Assembly (NCBI RefSeq): GCF_902506105.1
Contig: NZ_LR733304.1
Location: 2,739,832-2,803,831 of the forward strand
Origin: Aeromicrobium sp. 9AM
GTDB lineage: Bacteria > Actinomycetota > Actinomycetes > Propionibacteriales > Nocardioidaceae
Direction: 5' to 3'
DNA length: 64,000 nt
Made by a program: the position numbers and the translations under genes. Below are positions 44,134-52,143 of this stretch, in pieces. Numbering within the stretch: position 1 is the stretch's first letter; each line of letters begins with the position of its first letter. The notes beneath the pieces are model-generated. The model did no database searches. It was not told the DNA's origin and was given only the letters and a program-made list of their open reading frames with translations.

Positions 44134-44241
44134 GGCTCAGCCTTTCGGGTTTGGGGTGTCTGACTCCAGTGAACCGCAGTGGTGCGACACCTCGCGAGGG
44201 TCACGTGCGGTCCTTGTGGACATCTCTGTCCGAGGGTCGGG

Positions 44242-44538
44242 CTACTTCACGTCGGGACGTGTGACCTTCGTACGCACAACGGACTCGTTGAGCGTGAGCT
44301 GACGATCGAGCTCCTTGACCGTGGCCGGCTCCGCCTGGAGCTGGACGACGGCGTAGATGCCCTCGTTCTTCTTGTTGATCTCGTAGGCGAGGCGACGCTT
44401 GCCCCACACGTCGACGTTGTCGACTGAGCCGCCGTCCTGGCGCACGACGTTGAGGTACGTGTCCAGGCTGGGGGCGACGGTACGTTCTTCGAGATCAGGA
44501 TCGAGGATGATCATGACTTCGTACGGGCGCAATGACAT
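44242..44538 (-). CDS. rpsF: 30S ribosomal protein bS6
   Basis: A 98-residue bS6 ([38 protein letters not shown]). It binds bS18 and 16S rRNA on the small-subunit platform. GAAGGAG precedes the ATG. It is the first gene of the operon and its leader (44539-44602) contains a hairpin and a palindrome that may be regulatory. Confidence 0.98.
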   Translation of the reverse strand: MSLRPYEVMIILDPDLEERTVAPSLDTYLNVVRQDGGSVDNVDVWGKRRLAYEINKKNEGIYAVVQLQAEPATVKELDRQLTLNESVVRTKVTRPDVK

Positions 44539-44561
44539 TCAGTCTCCTTCGGACTAAACGG

Positions 44562-44578
44562 CTACGGGGCCTCCGTAG
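44562..44578 (-). promoter_or_regulatory. Hairpin in the rpsF leader
   Basis: CTACGG pairs with CCGTAG around AGGCC in the presumed 5' leader, and CCG follows it. bS6:bS18 autoregulation in other bacteria uses a hairpin with an adjacent CCG, so this is a candidate site. Confidence 0.35.
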
Positions 44579-44589
44579 CAGGAGTGGGC

Positions 44590-44601
44590 TGCCAATTGGC
44601 A
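44590..44601. promoter_or_regulatory. Perfect 12-bp palindrome near the rpsF start of transcription
   Basis: TGCCAATTGGCA lies just after the predicted transcription start. It could be an operator or an RNA hairpin. Confidence 0.35.
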
Positions 44602-44609
44602 ACCGCAGA

Positions 44610-44615
44610 AGTCTA
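44610..44615 (-). promoter_or_regulatory. Candidate rpsF -10 element
   Basis: TAGACT on the minus strand would give a leader of about 65 nt before rpsF. Confidence 0.4.
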
Positions 44616-44653
44616 CGGGAACACCCGTGCGCGAGGCGAATCGTCCTGCGATC

Positions 44654-45079
44654 TCAGATGTTGCGCCGCCACACGACCTCTTCGCGCAGGGCACGGCTGC
44701 GCCAGCCGTCGGGCGTACGGGTCATGGCGTGCCGGTAGAGGCCGCCGATCTCGACGATCTTCTCGCCGCCCTGCCCGTCGTCCATCGTCATGGGGTTGTG
44801 GAAGTACGCCGTCACGTCGGCCTCGTCGCCCCGGAGCTCCACCTCCACCTGGCCGAGCGTGTGCATCATCGTCCGGAAGAACGCGGGCAGGACCTCGGCG
44901 AGCCAGGGCTTGACCTCCGCGTACGCCCCGGCGATGCCGCCGGACTCGGTGTAGTCGATCCGGGCATCGGGCGTGAAGACCGTGTCGAGCCGGTCCCACT
45001 CGTGCGAGTCGATGGCTCGCGTGTAGCGGGTGAGCACGTCGCCGATCTCGATGCGGTCGCTGATCTGCTGAAGGTCCAT
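44654..45079 (-). CDS. SnoaL/NTF2-like protein
   Basis: A 141-residue cone-fold protein (SnoaL_4 style): ISDRIEIGDVLTRYTRAIDSHEWDRLDTVF at the start, VTAYFHNPM in the core and a final RSRALREEVVWR strand. Members act as dehydratases or isomerases in lipid, steroid and aromatic metabolism. It is divergent from an F420-type oxidoreductase with a KstR-like site between them. A CAGAGT box lies 6 nt before the ATG, a variant leaderless signal, so the KstR-like site would overlap its -35 region. Confidence 0.8.
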   Translation of the reverse strand: MDLQQISDRIEIGDVLTRYTRAIDSHEWDRLDTVFTPDARIDYTESGGIAGAYAEVKPWLAEVLPAFFRTMMHTLGQVEVELRGDEADVTAYFHNPMTMDDGQGGEKIVEIGGLYRHAMTRTPDGWRSRALREEVVWRRNI

Positions 45080-45100
45080 CCCCGCACTCTGGCAGAAAAC

Positions 45101-45114
45101 TGAAACACGTTCTA
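45101..45114. promoter_or_regulatory. KstR-like operator
   Basis: TGAAACACGTTCTA fits the mycobacterial KstR consensus TNNAACNNGTTNNA exactly. It lies between divergent SnoaL-like and LLM oxidoreductase genes, 22 bp from the SnoaL start. Confidence 0.5.
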
Positions 45115-45165
45115 TATTTCGACAAGCTCAATAACCAAAATCCAGCCATGACCGGAAGGTCACCC

Positions 45166-46038
45166 ATGCGATTCACGTATGCCGAGGCCATGACCCAGGC
45201 GACGTTCTATGCCCCGTTGGCCCAAGCCGCCGAGGCGGCCGGCTACACCTCGATGACGGTGGCCGACTCCCTGATCTATCCCAAGGAGTCGGACTCGAAG
45301 TATCCCTACACCGACACCGGGGACCGCGAGTTCCTCGAGGGCAAGGAGTTCGTCGAGGCGATGATCCTCTGCGCGCACCTGTTCGCCCTGACCACGACGC
45401 TGCGCCTGACCCCGTTCGTGCTCAAGCTGCCCGTACGCCCGCCGGTGCTGGTCGCCAAGCAGGCGTCTTCGCTGGCCTTCCTGTCCGGCAACCGTCTCGG
45501 GCTCGGCGTCGGCATCTCGCCGTGGCCGGAGGACTTCGCCAACCTGCAGGTCGACTGGGCCCGCCGCGGCAAGCGGATGGACGAGTGCATGGACATCCTC
45601 CGTGGGCTGACGACCGGGGAGTTCTTCGGCTATCACGGCGAGTTCTACGACATCGACGAGATCAAGCAGAGCCCCGCGCCCACTGAGACGATCCCCCTGC
45701 TCGTGGGTGGCCATGTCGACAAGGCGCTGCGCCGGGCCGTCGTCAAGGGCGACGGCTGGATGCACGCCGGCGGCGACGGCGAGGAGCTCGACCGGCTGCT
45801 CGTACGCCTGGCGGAGATCCGCAAGGAGGAGGGCGACACCCGCGACGACTTCGAGGTGCACGTCATCTCCTACGACGCATACGACCTCGACGGCATCAAA
45901 CGCCTGGAGGACAAGGGCGTCACCGACTGCATCGTCGGCTTCCGCATCCCCTACATCAAGGGTCCCGACACCGAGCCGCTCGAGACCAAGATCAAGCACC
46001 TCGAGCAGTATGCGGAGAACATCATCCACAAGGTGTGA
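45166..46038 (+). CDS. LLM class F420-dependent oxidoreductase
   Basis: A 290-residue luciferase-like monooxygenase-fold protein: FYAPLAQAAEAAGYTSMTVADS near the start, LTPFVLKLPVRPPVLVAKQ, the LSGNRLGLGVGISPWPEDF block and a PLLVGGHVDKALRRAV segment near residue 185. Such enzymes usually use the deazaflavin F420 in Actinobacteria. ATG 45166 has GGAAGG 7 nt upstream and is preferred to ATG 45148. The KstR-like site upstream suggests a role in sterol or lipid catabolism. Confidence 0.85.
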   Translation: MRFTYAEAMTQATFYAPLAQAAEAAGYTSMTVADSLIYPKESDSKYPYTDTGDREFLEGKEFVEAMILCAHLFALTTTLRLTPFVLKLPVRPPVLVAKQASSLAFLSGNRLGLGVGISPWPEDFANLQVDWARRGKRMDECMDILRGLTTGEFFGYHGEFYDIDEIKQSPAPTETIPLLVGGHVDKALRRAVVKGDGWMHAGGDGEELDRLLVRLAEIRKEEGDTRDDFEVHVISYDAYDLDGIKRLEDKGVTDCIVGFRIPYIKGPDTEPLETKIKHLEQYAENIIHKV

Positions 46039-46057
46039 CGTGGATCACACCAGGCGA

Positions 46058-46084
46058 TGTCCGATCGGGGCTGTTTCGGTCGTC
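46058..46084 (+). promoter_or_regulatory. Candidate ECF42-type promoter
   Basis: TGTCCGA, a 16-bp spacer, then CGTC lie upstream of the DGPF gene. This resembles the promoter reported for ECF42 sigma factors (TGTCGA and CG(A/T)C), with an extra C in the -35 part. Confidence 0.35.
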
Positions 46085-46134
46085 CCCTGGGTGAGACGTT
46101 CACAGGGAACGTACGACACCCGAAAGGCTCTGCC

Positions 46135-46482
46135 ATGACCCAGTACGCAGCCATCATCTACAGCCACGACGGCGACTGGACCTCACCCGAAGAGGCCGAG
46201 ACGACCAAGGCGTACGCCGAGTTCAGCGAGAACCAGGCCGCGGTGATCCGCGGCGGCGCAGCCCTCCACCCGACCTCCACCGCGACCGTCGTGCGGGTCG
46301 AGGGTGGCCGCGGCGGCGACGTCCTCACGACCGACGGCCCGTTCGTCGAGGCACGCGAGATCCTGTCCGGCTTCTACCTCATCGAGGCCGACGATCTCGA
46401 CAGCGCCGTGGCGATCGCCGCCCAGATCCCGGGCGCGTGGGACGGCGCGGTCGAGCTGCGGCCCGTCGTCCAGTTCGGCTGA
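46135..46482 (+). CDS. DGPF (YCII-related) protein
   Basis: A 115-residue ferredoxin-like-fold protein. TTDGPFVEAREILSGFYLI contains the DGPF signature that names the family. ATG 46135 starts the homology (TQYAAIIYSHDG). These proteins are typically encoded beside ECF42 sigma factors, as here: the sigma gene starts 2 bp after its stop. The biochemical role is unknown. Confidence 0.88.
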   Translation: MTQYAAIIYSHDGDWTSPEEAETTKAYAEFSENQAAVIRGGAALHPTSTATVVRVEGGRGGDVLTTDGPFVEAREILSGFYLIEADDLDSAVAIAAQIPGAWDGAVELRPVVQFG

Positions 46483-46484
46483 AC

Positions 46485-47705
46485 GTGCCCGACGCCTCGG
46501 CGGTCCTGGCCGAGCTCGTACGCGATGAGGGTCGCCGTGTCCTGGCGACCCTCATCCGTACGACCGGCAGCATGACGATCGCCGAGGACGCCGTGCAGGA
46601 GGCGGCCATCTCCGCGCTGGAGCACTGGCCCCGCGACGGCATACCCGACAACCCCCGCGCCTGGCTGACCACGGTCGCGCGGCGCAAGGCCGTCGACGCC
46701 ATCCGACGCGAGGCGGCACGCGGCGACAAGGAGGTGCGCGCGATGGACCTGACGGGCGGTCCGGCCGACGTGCCCGACTCGGTGGTGCGCGACGACGAGC
46801 TCCGACTGGTGTTCACGTGCTGCCACCCCGCCCTGTCGCTGGCGACGCAGACCACCTTGAGCCTGACGACGCTCTGCGGCCTCACCGTCGCGGACGCGGC
46901 ACGTCTGATGCTGACGAGCGAGACCGCGATGGCGCGGCGGCTCACCCGGGCCAAGCACAAGATCGCCGTCGCCGGCATCCCCTACCGGATCCCGCCGGAC
47001 CCGGACCTGCCCGAACGCCTCGGCGCCGTCGCGACCACGGTCTACCTGCTGTTCACCGCCGGGGTGGCCGGCGGCGACGCGCCCGTACGCCCGCAGCTCT
47101 GCGACGAGGCGATCCGGCTCGGCCGGCTCCTCGTCGACCTCATGCCGGACGAGTCATCGCTGCAGGGCCTGCTCGCCCTGATGCTGCTCACCGATGCCCG
47201 GCGGGAGACCCGGGCCGACGCGGAGGGCGAGCTCGTGCTGATCGTCGACCAGGACCGGTCGCGCTGGGACCCCGCGCTCATCGCCGAGGGCGCGGCGCTG
47301 GTCGACGGCGCGCTCCGCCGGTCGCGCCACCGCGCGGGCCGGTTCGAGCTCGAGGCGGCGATCGCGGCGTGCCATGCGACCGCGAAGACGTACGCGGAGA
47401 CGGACTGGACCGACATCATCGCGCTCTACGACCGGCTGCTCGAGGTGACGCCGACCGACGTCGTCCGGCTCAACCGCGCCGTCGCGATCGGCGAGCGGGA
47501 CGGAGCGAGGGCCGGACTCGACGAGCTCGACCGGCTCTCCGGCCTGGACCGTTTCCACCTGTGGCACGCCTGCCGCGCCGAGCTGCTCGTACGCCTGGGC
47601 CACGACCGCGAGGCCGCCAGCGCGTACGCCCGCGCGAAGGCGTGCGACCCGCCGGCCGCCGAACGACGATTCATCGAACGGCGGCTCGGCGAGCTCACCG
47701 CTTAG
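46485..47705 (+). CDS. ECF sigma factor with C-terminal extension (ECF42 type)
   Basis: A 406-residue sigma factor. Region 2 (IAEDAVQEAAISALEHWPRDGIP, RAWLTTVARRKAVDAIRRE) and region 4 (LTTLCGLTVADAARLMLTSETAMARRLTRAKHKI) occupy about the first 180 residues. The remaining about 220 residues form a helical TPR-like extension (TTVYLLFTAGVAGGD, SLQGLLALMLLTDARR, TDVVRLNRAVAIGERDG). This layout with an adjacent DGPF gene defines ECF42, in which the extension replaces an anti-sigma factor. GTG 46485 is the chosen start. The stop overlaps that of the RCC1 gene on the other strand. Confidence 0.9.
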   Translation: MPDASAVLAELVRDEGRRVLATLIRTTGSMTIAEDAVQEAAISALEHWPRDGIPDNPRAWLTTVARRKAVDAIRREAARGDKEVRAMDLTGGPADVPDSVVRDDELRLVFTCCHPALSLATQTTLSLTTLCGLTVADAARLMLTSETAMARRLTRAKHKIAVAGIPYRIPPDPDLPERLGAVATTVYLLFTAGVAGGDAPVRPQLCDEAIRLGRLLVDLMPDESSLQGLLALMLLTDARRETRADAEGELVLIVDQDRSRWDPALIAEGAALVDGALRRSRHRAGRFELEAAIAACHATAKTYAETDWTDIIALYDRLLEVTPTDVVRLNRAVAIGERDGARAGLDELDRLSGLDRFHLWHACRAELLVRLGHDREAASAYARAKACDPPAAERRFIERRLGELTA

Positions 47706-48844
47706 CCGACCTTCACCGGGACGCTGCTGGGCTGGATGCCCCCGACGCCCAGCTCGCCGTCGTTGTTCTCGCCCCAGCAGTACGCCGCTCCGGACGTGTG
47801 CGTGGAGCAGGAGTGGACGCCGCCGGAGCTGACCGTCCCCCACTTCTTGGAGGTGCCCACCTTGGTGGGGGACGGATGGTCGTTGCCGTCGCCCACCCCG
47901 AGTCGCCCGCCGGAACCTTCTCCCCAGCAGTAGAGCGACCCGGACGTGTGCTTGGCACACGTGTGGACGTCGCCGGCGCTGACCCTGACCCAGCTGGTGG
48001 AGGTGCCCACCTTCTGGGGGGTGTACTTCGAGCTGAACCCGCCGCCACCCGTCCCGAGCTGTCCACTGAAGTTGTAGCCCCAGCAGTAGAGGTTGCCGCT
48101 GGTGTGCCGGGCGCAGGTGTGGACGCCGCCGGCGCTGACACTGCTCCACTTGGTGGAGGTGCCGACCTTGGTCGGCACGGCCTTGCCGCCCACGTTGCCG
48201 ATTCCGAGCTGGCCCTGACCGTTGGACCCCCAGCAGTACAAGGAGCCCGAAGCGTGGCGAGCGCACGTGAAGTATCCACCGGCGCTGACGCTCGTCCAGC
48301 TCGTCGAGGTCCCGACCTTGGCCGGGGTGTCACGACCGAGGTAGTCGCCATTGCCGAGCTCGCCGGAGCTGCCCGAGCCCCAGCAGTACAACGCACCCGT
48401 GGAGTGCTTGGCACACGTATGGGCCGTGCCGGTGTCGACGCTCACCCACTTCTTGGAGGTGCCGACCTGCTTCGGTGTGAGCCTGTCCTCGTGATTGGCG
48501 CCCTGGCCCAGCTGTCCCGAGACGTTCTCGCCCCAGCAGTACAACGCACCGGACGAGTGGCGTGCGCAGGTGTAGTCGCCGCCCGCACTCACGCTCGACC
48601 AGCTCGTCGAGGTTCCCACCCTCACGGGGGTGCCGCGGTCGTTCTTGTCGCCGACACCGAGCTGACCATCTGAGTTGTTGCCCCAGCAATAGAGCGAATG
48701 ATTGGTCGCGACAGCGCATGTGTGCGCATAGCCGGTGGAGACCGACAACCACGACGGTGTTGCCGCCGTGGCGGAGCCGGCCGCCACCCATGTGGTCCCG
48801 GCCGTCAACAAGGTGACGGCCAGGATGCGCCAGAAGTTCTTCAT
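47702..48844 (-). CDS. Secreted RCC1-repeat (seven-bladed propeller) protein
   Basis: A 380-residue protein with a Sec signal peptide (residues 1 to about 28, ending GSATAA) and seven RCC1 repeats of about 50 residues, each with a WxSVSxGxxHTCA start and an LYCWGxNxxGQLGxG end. Seven repeats complete one propeller. Each blade has a Cys pair (TCA and YCW), suggesting disulfides and life outside the cell. No membrane anchor or sorting signal is seen. It probably binds proteins or cell-surface polymers; the role is unknown. GAGGGGAA precedes the ATG. Confidence 0.85.
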   Translation of the reverse strand: MKNFWRILAVTLLTAGTTWVAAGSATAATPSWLSVSTGYAHTCAVATNHSLYCWGNNSDGQLGVGDKNDRGTPVRVGTSTSWSSVSAGGDYTCARHSSGALYCWGENVSGQLGQGANHEDRLTPKQVGTSKKWVSVDTGTAHTCAKHSTGALYCWGSGSSGELGNGDYLGRDTPAKVGTSTSWTSVSAGGYFTCARHASGSLYCWGSNGQGQLGIGNVGGKAVPTKVGTSTKWSSVSAGGVHTCARHTSGNLYCWGYNFSGQLGTGGGGFSSKYTPQKVGTSTSWVRVSAGDVHTCAKHTSGSLYCWGEGSGGRLGVGDGNDHPSPTKVGTSKKWGTVSSGGVHSCSTHTSGAAYCWGENNDGELGVGGIQPSSVPVKVG

Positions 48845-49039
48845 GATTTCCCCTCGGATCATGGCGAGCAGCCCCGCCTGCCTTTGCGCCGAGGATGGCC
48901 ATGACCCGAGAGAGCCTGTCGCCCGACCGCGTGTTGACAGATTGTCCACCTGACCGTGGTCCCCGGCAACGATCGATGAACCTTGCAACCACTTCAGCGC
49001 CGGGCGGTGGCTCACCACACCTCCCGCCGCCGGGACAAG

Positions 49040-49045
49040 TACCGT
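49040..49045 (+). promoter_or_regulatory. -10 element, leaderless MOSC gene
   Basis: TACCGT lies 7 nt before GTG 49053. The rest of the 208-bp spacer 48845-49052 shows nothing recognisable. Confidence 0.55.
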
Positions 49046-49052
49046 CGGGGGC

Positions 49053-49628
49053 GTGGAGTTCGAGATCGTGTCGCTGCTGGTGTCGCGGGTCCGCCGCTAC
49101 GAGGGCCGGCCGTCCGAGGGGACCGCGCCGTACGACATCCGCGACGAGCTCGTCGACTCCGCACGGGTTCGCGCCCACAAGGGGCTGGTCGGCGATCGCT
49201 ACTTCGGGTCGCGATTCGCGTTCGCCACGATGACGCTGATCGCCGCGGAGAGCATCGAGCAGCTCGAACGCGAGATTGCCGGCGACGGGCTCTTCCCGGC
49301 CGCCAACGTGCCGTTCGACCCGGCGCTGGCGCGGCGCAACCTCGTCACCCGGGGGCTCGACGTCGACTCCCTCGCGCGTACGACCTTCACCCTCGACGCC
49401 GGGCGCGGGCCGATCCGGTTCCGTTCGATGACCCCGGCGAACCCGTGCGCGTGGATGAACACGGTCTATGCCCCCGGCGCGCACCAGGCGCTGCGCGGGC
49501 ACGGCGGCATTCGGTGCGAGCCCCTCGACGACGGCGAGCTCTCGGTCGGCTCGGCCACGATCACCGACATCGTGCCGATCCCGCCCGAGGAGCTGACCCG
49601 CCGCATCAAGGCCGCCCCGACGAGCTAG
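49053..49628 (+). CDS. MOSC domain protein
   Basis: A 191-residue single MOSC domain. GLVGDRYF, FDPALARRNLVTRGLDVDSL and NPCAWMN fit the beta-barrel family related to molybdenum-cofactor sulfurase and YiiM. The Cys in NPCAWM is the expected sulfur carrier. It may bind molybdenum cofactor or handle sulfur transfer; the substrate is unknown. Its 3' end overlaps the convergent hrpB gene by 23 bp. Confidence 0.78.
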   Translation: MEFEIVSLLVSRVRRYEGRPSEGTAPYDIRDELVDSARVRAHKGLVGDRYFGSRFAFATMTLIAAESIEQLEREIAGDGLFPAANVPFDPALARRNLVTRGLDVDSLARTTFTLDAGRGPIRFRSMTPANPCAWMNTVYAPGAHQALRGHGGIRCEPLDDGELSVGSATITDIVPIPPEELTRRIKAAPTS

Positions 49629-52107
49629 GCGGGTCCTCGGGCCACGCGTGCTTGGGATAGCGGCCGCGCAGCTCGGCGCGCACCTGGCGATAGGGGCCGG
49701 CCCAGAACGACTCGAGGTCGGCGGTGACGGCGGCCGGCCGGCGGGCCGGGGTCAGCAGGTGCAGCAACAACGGCACCCGGCCGTCGGCGATCCGTGGCGT
49801 CGTGGTCCAGCCGAACGCATCCTGCAGCCGCAGCGCGAGGACGGGCTGCTCCGTGCCGGACGGCCCGTACTCGACGCGCACTGCCACACCGGTCGGCACG
49901 GTCACCTGTTCTGGCGCCAGCTCGTCGAGGCGGCCGGCGGCGGGCCACGGGAGCAGCCGGCGCAACGCTCCCAGGACGTCGAGGCGGGCGAGATCCCGGC
50001 CGCCGCGCACGCGGGCGAGGTCGGCTCCGAGCCAGGCGTCGATGCCCGTCACCAGCGCGTCGTCACTGACGTCGGGCCACGGGTCGCCGAGCGTGTGGTG
50101 GAGGAAGGCCAGCCGGCGGCGCAGCGCTACGGCCGATTCGCTCCACGGCAGCAGGGCCAGGCCGTCACGCGAGAGTCCTTGGGCAACCGCTGCTGCGACA
50201 GCCTCCGGGGAGGGATCGGACAGCGGGACGGCGGACAGCTCGATCGCACCGAGACGGGTGACCCTGCGGGCCACGATCCGGCCGCCCGTCCAGGTGACCT
50301 CGTCGGCCTCGTGCCACGAGCCGGACGCCGCATCGAGGGCGATGTCTTCATCGACAGGCGCGGCCGAGCGGATCGTCGCATCACGCGCGCCTGGCCGTCG
50401 CTCGGCGTCGGCGATCGCGATCCACCGGATGCCCGCGAGTGCCGGGTCGGCGGCGCGGAACGATGCGCCGGTCCCCGACACCATGAGGTAAGACGTGCCG
50501 CCCGCCCGTCGCCGCGCGATGCGTCCAGGGTGCGCGAGGGCCACGACCGTACCGACCGCGAGGTCGTCGGTCAGCCCGGTCCGAGGTGGGCGTTCTGGCA
50601 GCAGTGACTCCAGCCGCTTCGCGGTGTCCGACCATGACCGGGTGGTCGGGCCGCCCCGCCGCAGCGTGCGCAGGGCCGCCACCAGGTCGCCGCCCGGGAC
50701 GCGTACGTCGTCTGCGAGGAGGGCGACGACCTCCGCGGCGCGGCGGGCGCCCACCGCTTCAGCGCCGTCGAGCAACGCGCGGGCCAGCCGTGGGTCGGCC
50801 GGAACCTGCGTCATCGCGCGGCCGCGGTCGGTGATCGCGCCGGCCTCGTCGATCGCACCGAGCTCGACCAGGGTGTGTCGAGCCGTCTCGACCGCCGCCA
50901 CGGGTGGCCGGTCGAGCAGCGCCAGGCTCCCACCTCCGACGTCACCCCACGCGGCGAGCTCGAGACAGAAGCCGGTGAGGTCGGCGACCGCGATCTCCGG
51001 GGCTGGGTGCGCGTCCAGGTGACCGTGATCGGCGCGGGACCAGCATCGGTGCACCGCGCCGGGAGCCTCGCGCCCCGCGCGACCCGCCCGTTGCTCAGCC
51101 GCGGACCGGCTGACCCGCACCGTCACGAGCGCGGGGAGCCCGCGCACCTGATCGGTGCGGGGCTCACGGGACAGTCCGGCGTCGACCACGATGCGTACCC
51201 CCGGGACCGTCAGCGACGACTCGGCCACCGCGGTCGACACCACGACACGTCGTCGAGGACCCGGCGCGAGAGCGAGGTCCTGCTCGCGGGCAGGAAGTCG
51301 GCCGTGGAGCGCCAGCACGTCGACGTCCGTGAGACCGGACAACCGGCGCATGACCCCGTCCACCTCGCCGACACCGGGCACGAACACCAGCACGTCGCCG
51401 GGGTCGACCGACAACGCGTGGCGGACCCTGGCCGCGACGTGGTCGAGGAAGCGCGGCGGGACCCCGCGTTCGTCCGTCGGCAGCACGCCCGGCGGTGGGG
51501 GCGCCCAGTGCTCGCTCACCGGGTGAAGGGCGCCCGGGACGTCGATGATCGGGGCGGGCCGCTCGTCGATCGTCGCGGCGGTGCGCTCGGCCTCGATCGT
51601 CGCCGACATCGCGACCAGCAACAGGTCCTCGCGCACCGTGGCGCGTACGTCTGCCAGGAAGGCGAGCGTCAGGTCGGCGTCGAGCTGGCGCTCGTGCACC
51701 TCGTCGAGGATGACCGCCGCGACCCCCGGCAGCTCGGGATCGCGCTGGAGCCGTCGCAGCAGGACGCCGGTCGTCACGAACTCGATCCGCGTACCGGGCC
51801 CGACAGCCCGATCGCCGCGCACCGTGTGGCCCACGGTTTCTCCGACCCGCTCACCCAACAGACCCGCGAGCCTCCGCGCCGCCGCACGTGCAGCGATGCG
51901 GCGCGGCTGGGTCACCACGACCAGACCGTCGCCGGCGACCATCGCGGCCACCGCGGGCGGCACCAACGTCGTCTTGCCGGTGCCCGGGGGCGCCTGCACG
52001 ACCGCTACCCCGCGGTCGCGCAGCGCGGCGGTCAGTTCCGGCAACCCGCCCAGGACCGGCAGGTCGGGTGGGCTGTCCAGCAGGCGCTGGATCGGATCGG
52101 GGTGCAC
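49606..52107 (-). CDS. hrpB: ATP-dependent helicase HrpB
   Basis: An 833-residue DEAH-type helicase. Walker A APPGTGKT (39-46), TQPRRIAARAAARR (Ia), DEVHER (II), SATIEAER (III), QRAGRAGR (VI), followed by winged-helix and HA2 domains and the HrpB C-terminal domain (PLLLHLLTPARRPAAVTADL, FWAGPYRQVRAELRGRYPKHAWPEDP). Length and domains match bacterial HrpB. It probably remodels RNA; loss is tolerated in other species. A GACACT box lies 6 nt before GTG 52107, a variant leaderless signal. Confidence 0.93.
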   Translation of the reverse strand: MHPDPIQRLLDSPPDLPVLGGLPELTAALRDRGVAVVQAPPGTGKTTLVPPAVAAMVAGDGLVVVTQPRRIAARAAARRLAGLLGERVGETVGHTVRGDRAVGPGTRIEFVTTGVLLRRLQRDPELPGVAAVILDEVHERQLDADLTLAFLADVRATVREDLLLVAMSATIEAERTAATIDERPAPIIDVPGALHPVSEHWAPPPPGVLPTDERGVPPRFLDHVAARVRHALSVDPGDVLVFVPGVGEVDGVMRRLSGLTDVDVLALHGRLPAREQDLALAPGPRRRVVVSTAVAESSLTVPGVRIVVDAGLSREPRTDQVRGLPALVTVRVSRSAAEQRAGRAGREAPGAVHRCWSRADHGHLDAHPAPEIAVADLTGFCLELAAWGDVGGGSLALLDRPPVAAVETARHTLVELGAIDEAGAITDRGRAMTQVPADPRLARALLDGAEAVGARRAAEVVALLADDVRVPGGDLVAALRTLRRGGPTTRSWSDTAKRLESLLPERPPRTGLTDDLAVGTVVALAHPGRIARRRAGGTSYLMVSGTGASFRAADPALAGIRWIAIADAERRPGARDATIRSAAPVDEDIALDAASGSWHEADEVTWTGGRIVARRVTRLGAIELSAVPLSDPSPEAVAAAVAQGLSRDGLALLPWSESAVALRRRLAFLHHTLGDPWPDVSDDALVTGIDAWLGADLARVRGGRDLARLDVLGALRRLLPWPAAGRLDELAPEQVTVPTGVAVRVEYGPSGTEQPVLALRLQDAFGWTTTPRIADGRVPLLLHLLTPARRPAAVTADLESFWAGPYRQVRAELRGRYPKHAWPEDPPSSSGRP

Positions 52108-52143
52108 GCTCCCAGTGTCGCGCCCCCCACGTGACCCTGGCGC

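Noticed and set aside
46817-48673. Long plus-strand frame spanning the sigma factor and RCC1 genes
   Set aside because: It is out of frame with the sigma factor and antisense to a repeat protein; its repeats mirror the RCC1 blades.
47750-48800. Tandem DNA repeat array
   Set aside because: The periodicity is fully explained by the RCC1 blades of the coding sequence.
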